DNA from: Planctomycetota bacterium
GTDB taxonomy: Bacteria; Planctomycetota; Planctomycetia; Planctomycetales; Planctomycetaceae
Assembly: GCA_018242525.1 (NCBI GenBank)
Contig: JAFEBS010000019.1
Coordinates: 62,001-126,000 of the forward strand
Length of the DNA stretch: 64,000 nt
Direction of reading: 5' to 3'
Each line of letters opens with the position of its first letter. The stretch's first letter is position 1. The translations under genes were made by a program, and so were the position numbers. This document shows, one piece after another, positions 1 to 7,888 of the stretch. Below the pieces are notes generated by a model. The model was not told where the DNA came from. It saw only the letters and a list, made by a program, of their open reading frames with translations, and did no database searches.

Positions 1-1703
1 TAGCGATTTGTCCGCTCCTGGCCATCCGAGTGCGTCCAGGCCACATCGCACAGTCCGCCCCCGAGTGCCAGCGTGGCGCGTTCACGATCCCAGGCGTAGC
101 TGTAGCCGTACCAACCCGATTCCCGCTTGACCTGGATACGCGTTTCCAGCAGTCGTTCTGGATTTCCGGGCACGGACTTTTCATAGGGCATCGCAAACGT
201 TTTGGCGATGACGGTTCCGACCGGGAACTGCAGAACTCCGTCCGGCTGATAATTCATTCGCTCGCCGTTCGGCAACCGGATGAATCGATGTTTGACCGTG
301 TCATCAGAAAAGAGAGCAGTATTCAATTCATAATGAAGGACGCCTGGCGCAGGGTTCTGATGTTGGGGATCGCCGTCAAACAGCGCCCACTCGTCGAGCG
401 TTTTTGGAGCGGAACGATACTCGGCGACGGCGAGGTTGATTCCGGTGGCGAGGACAGCCGATTTGAGGACGATTGGAGGCAACGCCGGTAAACGGCCTGC
501 GAGTATATTCGGGTCTCGTTCAAATCGATACTGGCCGCGAAGGATGTGAGTGGGCGTCAACTTCGCCAGGTTGAAGTTCAAAAAGCTGGCGTCGCCGTTT
601 TCGGCAAGTCGGATCGAAAGCGTCTCCGGCAGTCGCCCGTCCACATATTTGGCCGAGTCTTCAATGCCATCGGTCACGATATCGGCAAACTTCCCGCCGA
701 CGAGTGGCAGGACCAGTTCGCCAATCTTTCCGCTGGGACGAGTCCCCCCGCGTGCCATGCGATTGTCATGAATCGCAATCCCTTCACAGTACGGATCATA
801 CTTGGAGTCACGTGGCGGTCGGCCGGTGATCAGAAAGCTGACGACCAGGATGTTGGCCGTGTTGTGGTCGACGATGTCATTGTCGAAGACCTCGACCTGA
901 TTGGCCGCCATGATCATCATGCCCGTGCCCGAGGGAACATCGGCGACCATGTTTCCCTTGGGAGCAAAATTGGCATGGTTGTTTCCCCGGATCCGGTTCC
1001 TGTAGACACGCGTGGACTCCCCATTGGTGACGGGCAAGCCGGGCAGATCGAAGACCATGATGCCGCCGGTGTTGTTTTCGGCGATGTTCTCATAGACATC
1101 GGCATGCCGCGTGTTTTCGATTTCGATCCCGGCTACGTTCTGTTCCACGCGACAGCGCCGGACGATCACTCGCTCAGACTGCCCGACGTAGATGCCCGCG
1201 TCTGCTGCGGCGATCGCCACACAGTCTTCGATCAGGACATCCGAACACTGGACCGGATAGATGCCATAGGCCCCGTTGGAGGTCTTTGGACCATCGGTCC
1301 ACTCCGTGCGCACCCGACGGAACGTGACGTCGCTGGCCCCCATGACCTTGATGGCATTCCCGGCCGTATTCTCCACCGCCAGATCCTCGATCAGGAATCC
1401 GCTGCCGGTCACAGACAGGCCATCGCTACCCGCCTGCTGATCGCGGAATGAGAGAATCGTCGCATCAGGTCCACGCCCACGGATGGTGACACCGCGACAA
1501 ACCAGATTGAGTTCACCGCGGAATTCATAGCGTCCGGATTCCAACTGCAGGATATCCCCCGGATTCGCTTCGATCAGCCGGCTCTGCAATTCGAATTGTA
1601 CCTGCGGTCCCGGCCGAACGGTGATCGTTTCGGCGCGAAGGGATCCCATGCGAATCAGTCCGCACGCCAGGATCAAGGCGATCAGTCGAGAGTGGAGAAT
1701 CAT
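1..1703 (-). CDS. Exported parallel beta-helix / HNE_0200-type fusion protein, 3' part cut by window edge
   Basis: The minus-strand frame opens at ATG 1703 and runs without a stop for 567 codons to the window edge, so the C-terminus is missing. Residues 1-24 look like a signal peptide (hydrophobic core, then LRAE). Residues about 25-330 are right-handed beta-helix repeats with short strands alternating with N and G turns (for example GIEIENTRHADVYEN), matching what I know of the TIGR03805 family. From about residue 430 a second domain begins, with NTALFSDDTVKHRFIRLP and FPVGTVIAKTFAMP, typical of the TIGR03806 (HNE_0200) family; in related proteins a c-type cytochrome part may follow, but here it would lie outside the window. 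Ligand and role are unknown; an extracytoplasmic location is likely. All plus-strand reading frames here are antisense shadows. Confidence 0.75.
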   Translation of the reverse strand, partial: MILHSRLIALILACGLIRMGSLRAETITVRPGPQVQFELQSRLIEANPGDILQLESGRYEFRGELNLVCRGVTIRGRGPDATILSFRDQQAGSDGLSVTGSGFLIEDLAVENTAGNAIKVMGASDVTFRRVRTEWTDGPKTSNGAYGIYPVQCSDVLIEDCVAIAAADAGIYVGQSERVIVRRCRVEQNVAGIEIENTRHADVYENIAENNTGGIMVFDLPGLPVTNGESTRVYRNRIRGNNHANFAPKGNMVADVPSGTGMMIMAANQVEVFDNDIVDHNTANILVVSFLITGRPPRDSKYDPYCEGIAIHDNRMARGGTRPSGKIGELVLPLVGGKFADIVTDGIEDSAKYVDGRLPETLSIRLAENGDASFLNFNLAKLTPTHILRGQYRFERDPNILAGRLPALPPIVLKSAVLATGINLAVAEYRSAPKTLDEWALFDGDPQHQNPAPGVLHYELNTALFSDDTVKHRFIRLPNGERMNYQPDGVLQFPVGTVIAKTFAMPYEKSVPGNPERLLETRIQVKRESGWYGYSYAWDRERATLALGGGLCDVAWTHSDGQERTNR

Positions 1704-1814
1704 CAATGCAGTCCATTCCTGGAAAGAGTGCTCACCGAGTAGTGAGGATATCAGTTCGTCCGCCGACAAACATTTCTCCGTTTGCAGATTCGCTCAAATT
1801 GGAATGGCACTGAT
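1704..1814. other. Short spacer between two minus-strand genes
   Basis: This 111-bp gap lies between the stop of the LOG-family gene and the start of the beta-helix gene. It must carry the translation start signals of the beta-helix gene; I see no clear hairpin or conserved promoter motif in it. Confidence 0.3.
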
Positions 1815-2591
1815 TCAACGTTGTGCCATTTGCCATTGGCGGGTCCTGGGTTTGCCGGGTCGTTCGTGAACAGTTGACGGACAGCAGTTCAGGGCCTCGC
1901 AGATTTCGTCGATCGAGTCAGTCAGCAGGACGCGATCGAAATCTTCCTGACTGATGGCGCCGTGCGCCAACAGTGTCGATTGCAGGAATTCAAACAGCGG
2001 CCTCCAATAATCCGTTCCCACGAAGATCAGCGGGAACTGGTTGATCTTGCCCGTTTGAATCAGTGTCGCGGCTTCAAACGCTTCGTCCATCGTGCCGAAG
2101 CCACCGGGAAAGATCAGGAACGCCTGCGAGTACTTGACCAGCATGACTTTGCGGACGAAGAAATGCTGGAACAAAACCATCTTGTCCAGGTAGGGGTTCG
2201 GCTTTTGCTCGTGCGGCAGCACGATGTTGCAACCGATCGAATGACCACCCGCCTCTTTGGCACCACGGTTGGCTGCTTCCATGATGCCGGGACCACCACC
2301 GGTCATGACGGCAAACCCCAGCCTGGCCATCTCGGCACCGGCCTGTCGAGCCAACTCGTAATACGCATGTCCAAAACCGAACCGGGCCGAACCAAACACG
2401 GTCACACAGGGTCCCGTCTTGTAGAACGTGCGGAATCCCTGAATGAACTCGATCCCGATGCGGACGACGCGCAGGAATTCATCGATCCTGGATCGGGGCC
2501 CTTCCAGGAATCGAATGTCCGATTTATGCGCGTCGGGATGCGGCGGACGGATGACAATGGGTTGATCTGAAATTCGGCGGAATGTCGACAT
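1815..2591 (-). CDS. LOG-family (TIGR00730-type) nucleotide 5'-monophosphate phosphoribohydrolase
   Basis: This 258-aa protein belongs to the LOG / 'lysine decarboxylase-like' Rossmann family, whose characterised members release the base from nucleoside 5'-monophosphates, including cytokinin ribotides. The family motifs are present: GSARFGFGHAYYELA near the start of the fold, GGGPGIMEAANRGAKEAGG for phosphate binding, and FPGGFGTMDEAFEA, which carries the PGGxGT signature and the acidic catalytic region. The start at 2591 (MSTFRRIS) is preferred because CAGGA lies seven bases upstream; the reading frame stays open further upstream without a ribosome-binding site. It is divergent from the MoxR gene. 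The substrate cannot be told from sequence; nucleotide salvage is the safest reading. Confidence 0.88.
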   Translation of the reverse strand: MSTFRRISDQPIVIRPPHPDAHKSDIRFLEGPRSRIDEFLRVVRIGIEFIQGFRTFYKTGPCVTVFGSARFGFGHAYYELARQAGAEMARLGFAVMTGGGPGIMEAANRGAKEAGGHSIGCNIVLPHEQKPNPYLDKMVLFQHFFVRKVMLVKYSQAFLIFPGGFGTMDEAFEAATLIQTGKINQFPLIFVGTDYWRPLFEFLQSTLLAHGAISQEDFDRVLLTDSIDEICEALNCCPSTVHERPGKPRTRQWQMAQR

Positions 2592-2762
2592 GATTTCATC
2601 CTGAGGATGCGTGGAGCCAGGTCGGGAGATATGATCGAAGTCCACATGTGCTGCAAGAGAGACTGGTGACGCACCGGCGTGATTCCGGTGGGTGCAAGCG
2701 TGACGCCGGAACGTTTCACGTCGGCCTGCCGCGCGCCATTGAATCCTGGAATTGAACCATTT

Positions 2763-3731
2763 ATGACTGAACACGTAGAAATCAGCGGCGTTCGCCTGTA
2801 CTTGAGTGAGCCGGATGAATCGGCCGGAGAATGGATCGGGCAACGCGAAATCCTGATGCAATTGCTCGCCTGCTGGCTGGTGGTCGACGAAAAAGATCTA
2901 CCGCTGGCCCCTCGGATTGTGGGTTCACCGGGGATTGGCAAAACGACGCTGGCGATTTCCGCCGGTCGGACGCGCAAGCAGGATCTGTACATCTACCAGT
3001 GTACGGCGGACACCCGGCCGGAAGATCTGCTGGTGACACCGGTCCTGGCCGAAAGCGGGCAGATCAAGTACCACGCGTCGCCGCTGGTCACCGCCATGAT
3101 CCGCGGCGGGATCGTAATTCTGGACGAAGGGAACCGGATGAACGAAAAGTCGTGGGCCAGCCTGGCCCCGCTGCTCGATCACCGCCGGTACGTCGAATCG
3201 ATCGTGGCGGGGATCAAGATTCACGCTCACCCGGATTTCCGGTGCGCCGTCACGATGAACGATGATGAATCGACATTCGAGATTCCCGATTACATCCTCA
3301 GTCGGTTGCAGCCCACCCTGACACTGGGTCACCCTCAGCGAACCGACGAACTGGCGATTCTGCACTACCATCTGCCGTTCGCCGAATCGGAAATGCTGAA
3401 CCTGACCGTCGATTTCCTGCAGCAGTCGCATCAGCTCAATCTGGACTTTTCCACGCGCGACGGCATCAATGTGCTGCGGTATGCGATGAAGCGACTGGCT
3501 CAAGACCCGACTCACCCCGTGGCCAAGGACCTGGTCTGGCAGGAAGCACTGATCAATTGCCTGGGTGAAGAGGCGATCGACCTGAACGAAACCGCCAAGC
3601 GCCGCCAACGATCACTCGGCGGGAACGCGATGCCGATGGGCCTGGGAGACTTCTTTTTTGATCCCGATGATCCATTGCATCCGGATTATGAGGATGACGA
3701 TGACGACGAGGATGACGATGATCAAATCTGA
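2763..3731 (+). CDS. MoxR-type AAA+ ATPase with acidic tail
   Basis: A 322-aa single-domain AAA+ ATPase (AAA_5/MoxR-like). Walker A is GSPGIGKTT at residues 54-62, Walker B IVILDE at 117-122 and sensor 1 TMND at 164-167. The segment after Walker B ([19 protein letters not shown]) is typical of MoxR proteins, which act as chaperone-like remodelers, often with a VWA-domain partner. The C-terminus ends in a run of Asp and Glu (about residues 305-320) that could be a docking tail. No VWA gene follows; the next gene, 70 bp downstream on the same strand, encodes a 624-aa protein of unknown function that is the likely partner. Translation is placed at 2763 (MTEHVEIS); an upstream in-frame start looks unlikely because that stretch is not conserved-looking. 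Confidence 0.85.
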   Translation: MTEHVEISGVRLYLSEPDESAGEWIGQREILMQLLACWLVVDEKDLPLAPRIVGSPGIGKTTLAISAGRTRKQDLYIYQCTADTRPEDLLVTPVLAESGQIKYHASPLVTAMIRGGIVILDEGNRMNEKSWASLAPLLDHRRYVESIVAGIKIHAHPDFRCAVTMNDDESTFEIPDYILSRLQPTLTLGHPQRTDELAILHYHLPFAESEMLNLTVDFLQQSHQLNLDFSTRDGINVLRYAMKRLAQDPTHPVAKDLVWQEALINCLGEEAIDLNETAKRRQRSLGGNAMPMGLGDFFFDPDDPLHPDYEDDDDDEDDDDQI

Positions 3732-3801
3732 AGGGATTTGACACCAGGCCTGTGTGGTCGGGTGATTGATCACGACCGGGTTTCAATTTTCACTGTGCAC
3801 C

Positions 3802-5676
3802 ATGAACGTACTTCAATTCAGCGATCGCGTCACCTGCCTGCCGATCATTCACGGCAGCGGTGATTTTGCGATTGAAGTGCGCCGTGTGATGTTGACGCAA
3901 TCCTTCGATTGCCTGGCCGTCCCATTACCGCCGTCGTTTCAGTCCGATGTCGAACGAGCGATCGGGTTCCTGCCGAATGTGTCGATCGTCACACAGGAGG
4001 AACGGGTGCCGTTCGCGGTTCAGGAATGGTCTGGCGACAGCAGCGATCACGACGAGGATCGCGATCGAATCTTCAGCTATGTCCCGATCGATCCCTGCCA
4101 GGGAGTGATCACCGCGCTGCGGATCGCGTTGCAGGAACGGATGCGCTGCGAATTCGTCGATCAGGAAACGTCACAGTTTGAGAGCTTCGCGGCCGGATTG
4201 CCCGATCCGTACGCGCTCAAGCATGTTTCGCCCGAAAAGTTTGCCACGGCGCTTTTGCCCAGCATCGGTCGCCTTCCCGCGGGTCAACCGCAGGAACGAG
4301 CAGTCTTCATGGCGGCTCGTCTGCGAGAGTTGGAGCAGCGGCACGAACGAATCCTGTTTGTCTGTTCCATCGTGGACTGGCCATGGATTCGCGAAGCGTT
4401 TGTCGAACGAACCAGTCCTCCTGTCGACCATGAACCGGTCGAAGAAACGACCATCTACCAGGCGGATCCCGAGACCCTGTTATTTATCTTGGGAGAACTG
4501 CCGTTCATCACCGGCTTGTACGAGCGGGCACGTGTGGACCTGGAGGCGGACGAAAACCTGTCGATCGATGGCGTCAAGGCGATGCTGCTGGCCGCCCGGG
4601 ATCGCTACAGGACGGAACTGGGCAATCGGGCTCGCAAAATTACTCCCAAGTTGCTGCGGATTTACCTGCAATATGTGCGGAACCTGACGCTGGTCGAGCG
4701 GCGGATGACTCCAACGCTGTATTCGTTAATCATAGCGGCTCAGCAGATTGCCGGTGACCTGTTTGCGATCTCGCTGGCCCAGACCGCCAGCGATTATCCG
4801 TATCACGAACGGATTCCGTTCCCGCCGATCCGCCTGGGAGTCCATCGCGGGCATCTGCCCAACGGGGACCTGGTGCGACTGATCAATCGACTGCCGGGGC
4901 ATGCCATCGAATGGCGGTCCTGTCGCTTGAAGCCGCAACCGCCCAAGCCACAGCAGGACGAATGGCAGATGCAGTGGAATCCGTACCATCAGTGCAGTTG
5001 GCCTCCGGAGGACGTGGCGGTCGAACGCTTTCGGACGCACGTCAAGGACGCTGCCTTGAACATGCTGGGGACGGATCTGGCGCGCAGCGAAAAGTTCAGC
5101 ACCAGTCTGAAGGACGGGTTGGACATTCGCGAGACGCTGCGGAACTGGCATACGGGCGACCTGTTTGTCAAAGTGCTGCCACCGACCCGCGGGAGCCTGG
5201 ACTGTGTGGTGATGATGTTCGACAGCCCCGCCGATCCGCGCGAGTATCCCTGGCGGGTGACATGGCATGCCGAGCACCATGACGAATCGACACTCGCGCT
5301 GTTCGCGACGAACTATCTGGAAAACATGGTCGGCCCAGGAATTGGCCAGGCGACGTATGGCGGTGCACTGTTCCTGTTTCCGCCCCGTCCGGTCCCGGAC
5401 ATCTGGTCCAACCGCCGCTTCGATTTCACGGATACGCTGGAGGAACGACTTTTGGCGGCCGCCTGCTACCACGCGCGCGAACGTCATGTGGCGCTGCTGA
5501 GCTTCGCGCCACCCGGACCGGCCTGGCGACGCCTGGCAAAGCGATTCGGCAAGAAGTTGATACACGTGCCACTTGGGCGTTTCAGCCAGGAAACCGTGCA
5601 GCAGTTGCGGATGTTCCACGTCTTGAACGGTCAGCGAGTTCGCAGCTACGCTGCGGAGTTTATTCGCAAGGCATGA
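3802..5676 (+). CDS. Uncharacterised 624-aa protein paired with MoxR ATPase
   Basis: I do not recognise this protein with certainty. It has no signal peptide and no membrane segment, so it is probably cytoplasmic. The N-terminus (IIHGSGDFAIEVRRVM, then LAVPLPPSFQSDVERAI) resembles the opening of TraB/DUF5682-type folds, in which a self-targeting motif is followed by a strand and helix; the later ERILFVCSIVDWPWIREAF fits the same fold. This similarity is by eye only. DUF5682 proteins commonly sit beside MoxR ATPases, which would suit the gene order. The middle and C-terminal thirds are rich in Arg and Trp without a known motif. Start 3802 (MNVLQFSD) is chosen over an in-frame ATG at 3766; neither has a strong ribosome-binding site. 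It is probably co-transcribed with the ATPase. Confidence 0.6.
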   Translation: MNVLQFSDRVTCLPIIHGSGDFAIEVRRVMLTQSFDCLAVPLPPSFQSDVERAIGFLPNVSIVTQEERVPFAVQEWSGDSSDHDEDRDRIFSYVPIDPCQGVITALRIALQERMRCEFVDQETSQFESFAAGLPDPYALKHVSPEKFATALLPSIGRLPAGQPQERAVFMAARLRELEQRHERILFVCSIVDWPWIREAFVERTSPPVDHEPVEETTIYQADPETLLFILGELPFITGLYERARVDLEADENLSIDGVKAMLLAARDRYRTELGNRARKITPKLLRIYLQYVRNLTLVERRMTPTLYSLIIAAQQIAGDLFAISLAQTASDYPYHERIPFPPIRLGVHRGHLPNGDLVRLINRLPGHAIEWRSCRLKPQPPKPQQDEWQMQWNPYHQCSWPPEDVAVERFRTHVKDAALNMLGTDLARSEKFSTSLKDGLDIRETLRNWHTGDLFVKVLPPTRGSLDCVVMMFDSPADPREYPWRVTWHAEHHDESTLALFATNYLENMVGPGIGQATYGGALFLFPPRPVPDIWSNRRFDFTDTLEERLLAAACYHARERHVALLSFAPPGPAWRRLAKRFGKKLIHVPLGRFSQETVQQLRMFHVLNGQRVRSYAAEFIRKA

Positions 5677-6084
5677 GTGCGTTCTGACCGGAGGACGGAG
5701 AAGCAATGGCAGCACGGGGTGGCAGCGTGGATGGGTGGCTGGGGTCGACCAACGGGAGCCCCCAGTGCCGCGCCATCATTACGTCGCCTTGGTTCTGCAA
5801 GACAGGATCGGCATGAAAAGCCAGAGAATCGATTTCCCGAATTGTTTCAGCGAAGAGCGGCAGTTCCTGGGGGCTCCCGTTGGTCGGCCCCAGCCATCCC
5901 GACGTTTTGTCGGACGACAGGCGCGCAATGAATTCTCTTCGTGTCTCTGTGAGAGAATGATCTCCATCCGTGGGCGCGACCGGTCGAATGTGGGGCCGAC
6001 GTCGCGGTCGTGACTTTCGATTCCAAGCCCAGCCATGGCTCGGCCGATTTGAAAATGAGCCCCCTGGAAACCGTAGAGGAAGCC
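5677..6084. other. Gene-free stretch holding a palindromic repeat
   Basis: No convincing gene lies in these 408 bases; short frames on both strands cross the inverted repeat at 5731-5900 and mirror one another, as expected of a palindromic element. The last 30 bases hold the AGAGGA ribosome-binding site of the next gene. Confidence 0.5.
5731..5900. repeat. Long inverted repeat (MITE/REP-like), about 170 bp
   Basis: The left arm starting at about 5737 (GGCTGGGGTCGACCAACGGG) is repeated in reverse complement at about 5867-5895, with one mismatch over about 29 bases; the spacer is about 100 bp. Both arms continue into GC-rich, weakly matching flanks. There is no transposase gene inside. The structure suits a non-autonomous palindromic element or a large REP unit, of the kind scattered between planctomycete genes. 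Target-site duplications are not obvious. Confidence 0.6.
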
Positions 6085-6618
6085 ATGAACGATCCGTATG
6101 TAACGGTTGAACAGTATCAGTTTCTGCCCGAGGCACAGGCCGTTCGAATGCACCTGGAGTCATGCGGAGTTTCTGCTCAATTGGCGGATGCGGAAACTGT
6201 CAGTACGGACTGGGCTCTGGGGATTGCGGTCGGTTACATCAAACTGCAGGTGCGGCAGTCGCAGACCGGGCAGGCCACGATCGTACTGGATGCGCTTCGC
6301 GCCCGCCGCAAAGAACGAGACGAACACCCGGAAGATCCCTCAGCCCCCGTTCGTTGCCTGGCGTGCAATTCTCCACTGGATCCCGATCAGCCGGTCTGTC
6401 CGGACTGTGGCTGGTCCTACACGGACGCTGAGGAGATCGACGACACCCAGGAATCTGAGTCCGACACGCCACCCGTCCGAGCGCCGGACGCGGAAGGGGT
6501 CATGGGCAGCCTGCGGGCCTTGAAGCCTCTGTTCGTGTTGCTGCTGTTGATTCCGATCCTGTTGGGACTGCTGTTGCTGGTTTTCCTGGCGATGGCCTCG
6601 CTATTTCAGGGAACTTGA
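6085..6618 (+). CDS. DUF2007-like / zinc-ribbon protein with C-terminal membrane anchor
   Basis: A 177-aa protein in three parts. Residues 4-70 match the DUF2007 pattern (a short ferredoxin-like fold proposed to take part in signalling). Residues 91-108 hold two CxxC pairs (C91, C94, C105, C108), a zinc-ribbon knuckle. Residues 149-172 form one strongly hydrophobic membrane helix close to the C-terminus, so the protein is probably a tail-anchored cytoplasmic protein. An acidic linker (about 113-130) separates ribbon and helix. The start at 6085 is supported by AGAGGA five bases upstream; the open frame extends back to 6010 without a ribosome-binding site. It converges with ackA, only 27 bp apart. 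Biological role unknown. Confidence 0.75.
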   Translation: MNDPYVTVEQYQFLPEAQAVRMHLESCGVSAQLADAETVSTDWALGIAVGYIKLQVRQSQTGQATIVLDALRARRKERDEHPEDPSAPVRCLACNSPLDPDQPVCPDCGWSYTDAEEIDDTQESESDTPPVRAPDAEGVMGSLRALKPLFVLLLLIPILLGLLLLVFLAMASLFQGT

Positions 6619-6645
6619 ACGGTTTCGATGCGGAACCGGCTCGCT

Positions 6646-7842
6646 TCATGGCTTCCTTGCTTTCAGTATGCGCTGGGTATGCTGAGCGATCATGAGCTCT
6701 TCGTTGGTCGGGATGACCCACGCGGAGACACGGCTGGCCGGAAGGGAAATACGAGGACCGTCTTGCTCGTTGCGGCATTCGTCAAGTTCGAGGCCGAGCC
6801 AGCGTGCGGCGAGGCAGACGCGTGCGCGGATTGACGGAGCGTGCTCACCGATTCCCCCGGTGAAGACGATGGCGTCGAGTCCACCGAGAGCGGCAACCAG
6901 CGAACCCAGTTCGCGCGAGATGCGATAGACGAACAACTCGATCGCCTCCGCAGCGCGAACATCCGTCGATTCCCGTTCCAACAGGGTGCGCATATCGCTC
7001 GAAATGCCAGAGACGCCGAGCAGTCCGGATTCGCGCGACAGTAAGCGTTCCAATGCACGGGCGTCCATCCCGTGCCGGTCCATCAGATAAATCAGCACGC
7101 CGGGGTCGATCGTTCCACAGCGAGTCCCCATCGGCAGGCCGTCGAGCGGTGTGAAGCCCATTGTGGTTGCAACGCTGACTCCGCCTTTCATGGCACACAG
7201 GCTCGCGCCGTTGCCAAGGTGCAGAACAATCGTACGACCAGTGGCAGCCGGAAAATCGACCTGGGGCAGGCACGAGGCGATGTATTCATAGGACAGGCCG
7301 TGAAAACCGTAACGTTGGATTCCCGCTCCGGTCAGTTCACGCGGCAGAGCGAACTGCTGAGCGACAACTGGCTGAGTTCGATGAAACGACGTGTCAAAAC
7401 AGGCGACCTGCGGCAGCGACGGTGCGTGACTCGCGACTGCTCGAATGGCCGCAAGATTGTGCGGCTGATGTAACCGAGCCAGCGGCACGAGCAATTCCAA
7501 ATCGGCGAGAACTTCGTCGTTCACTCGCACCGGTTGAGTCAACTTTATTCCGCCATGCACAACACGATGCCCGGCCGCCATCAGGTGAAGTTCACCCAGT
7601 TTCCCAAGCTGGCCCCAGGCGAACAGGAACTCTATCGCTTCCTGATGCCCCAATGTCGAACCGGCCGGCCAGGTGTGTTCGTCTACGATTCTCCCGTCGG
7701 CATCGCGGGCGACAAATCTCGGCTCCGTCAGCAGTGACTCCAATTGACCTCGCAGCAGCAACTCTGGCGGGTCGCTGTCGCGAAACACCGAAAACTTCAG
7801 GCTGGACGAGCCAGCGTTCAGGATGAGGAGGGCGTCAATCAT
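6646..7842 (-). CDS. ackA: Acetate kinase
   Basis: A 398-aa ASKHA-fold kinase that interconverts acetyl phosphate plus ADP and acetate plus ATP. It has the family's two signatures: LILNAGSSSLKFSVF at the N-terminus (phosphate loop) and ACFDTSFHRTQP in the middle; GHRVVHGG and FTGGIGEHAPSIRARV (adenosine-binding) are also in place. The length is normal for the family (about 400 aa). It is the last gene of a four-gene minus-strand operon, 46 bp after phosphoketolase, and would turn the acetyl phosphate made by phosphoketolase into ATP. No phosphotransacetylase gene is visible nearby. Confidence is high. Confidence 0.97.
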   Translation of the reverse strand: MIDALLILNAGSSSLKFSVFRDSDPPELLLRGQLESLLTEPRFVARDADGRIVDEHTWPAGSTLGHQEAIEFLFAWGQLGKLGELHLMAAGHRVVHGGIKLTQPVRVNDEVLADLELLVPLARLHQPHNLAAIRAVASHAPSLPQVACFDTSFHRTQPVVAQQFALPRELTGAGIQRYGFHGLSYEYIASCLPQVDFPAATGRTIVLHLGNGASLCAMKGGVSVATTMGFTPLDGLPMGTRCGTIDPGVLIYLMDRHGMDARALERLLSRESGLLGVSGISSDMRTLLERESTDVRAAEAIELFVYRISRELGSLVAALGGLDAIVFTGGIGEHAPSIRARVCLAARWLGLELDECRNEQDGPRISLPASRVSAWVIPTNEELMIAQHTQRILKARKP

Positions 7843-7888
7843 TGTTCGTCACTGTTATTTGTATCAGTGTTCGTGCCCGGTGGCGACG

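Noticed and set aside
546..1451. 301-codon plus-strand frame and other plus-strand frames in 1-1700
   Set aside because: Antisense to the beta-helix fusion gene, whose minus-strand translation shows clear repeats and motifs across the same bases.
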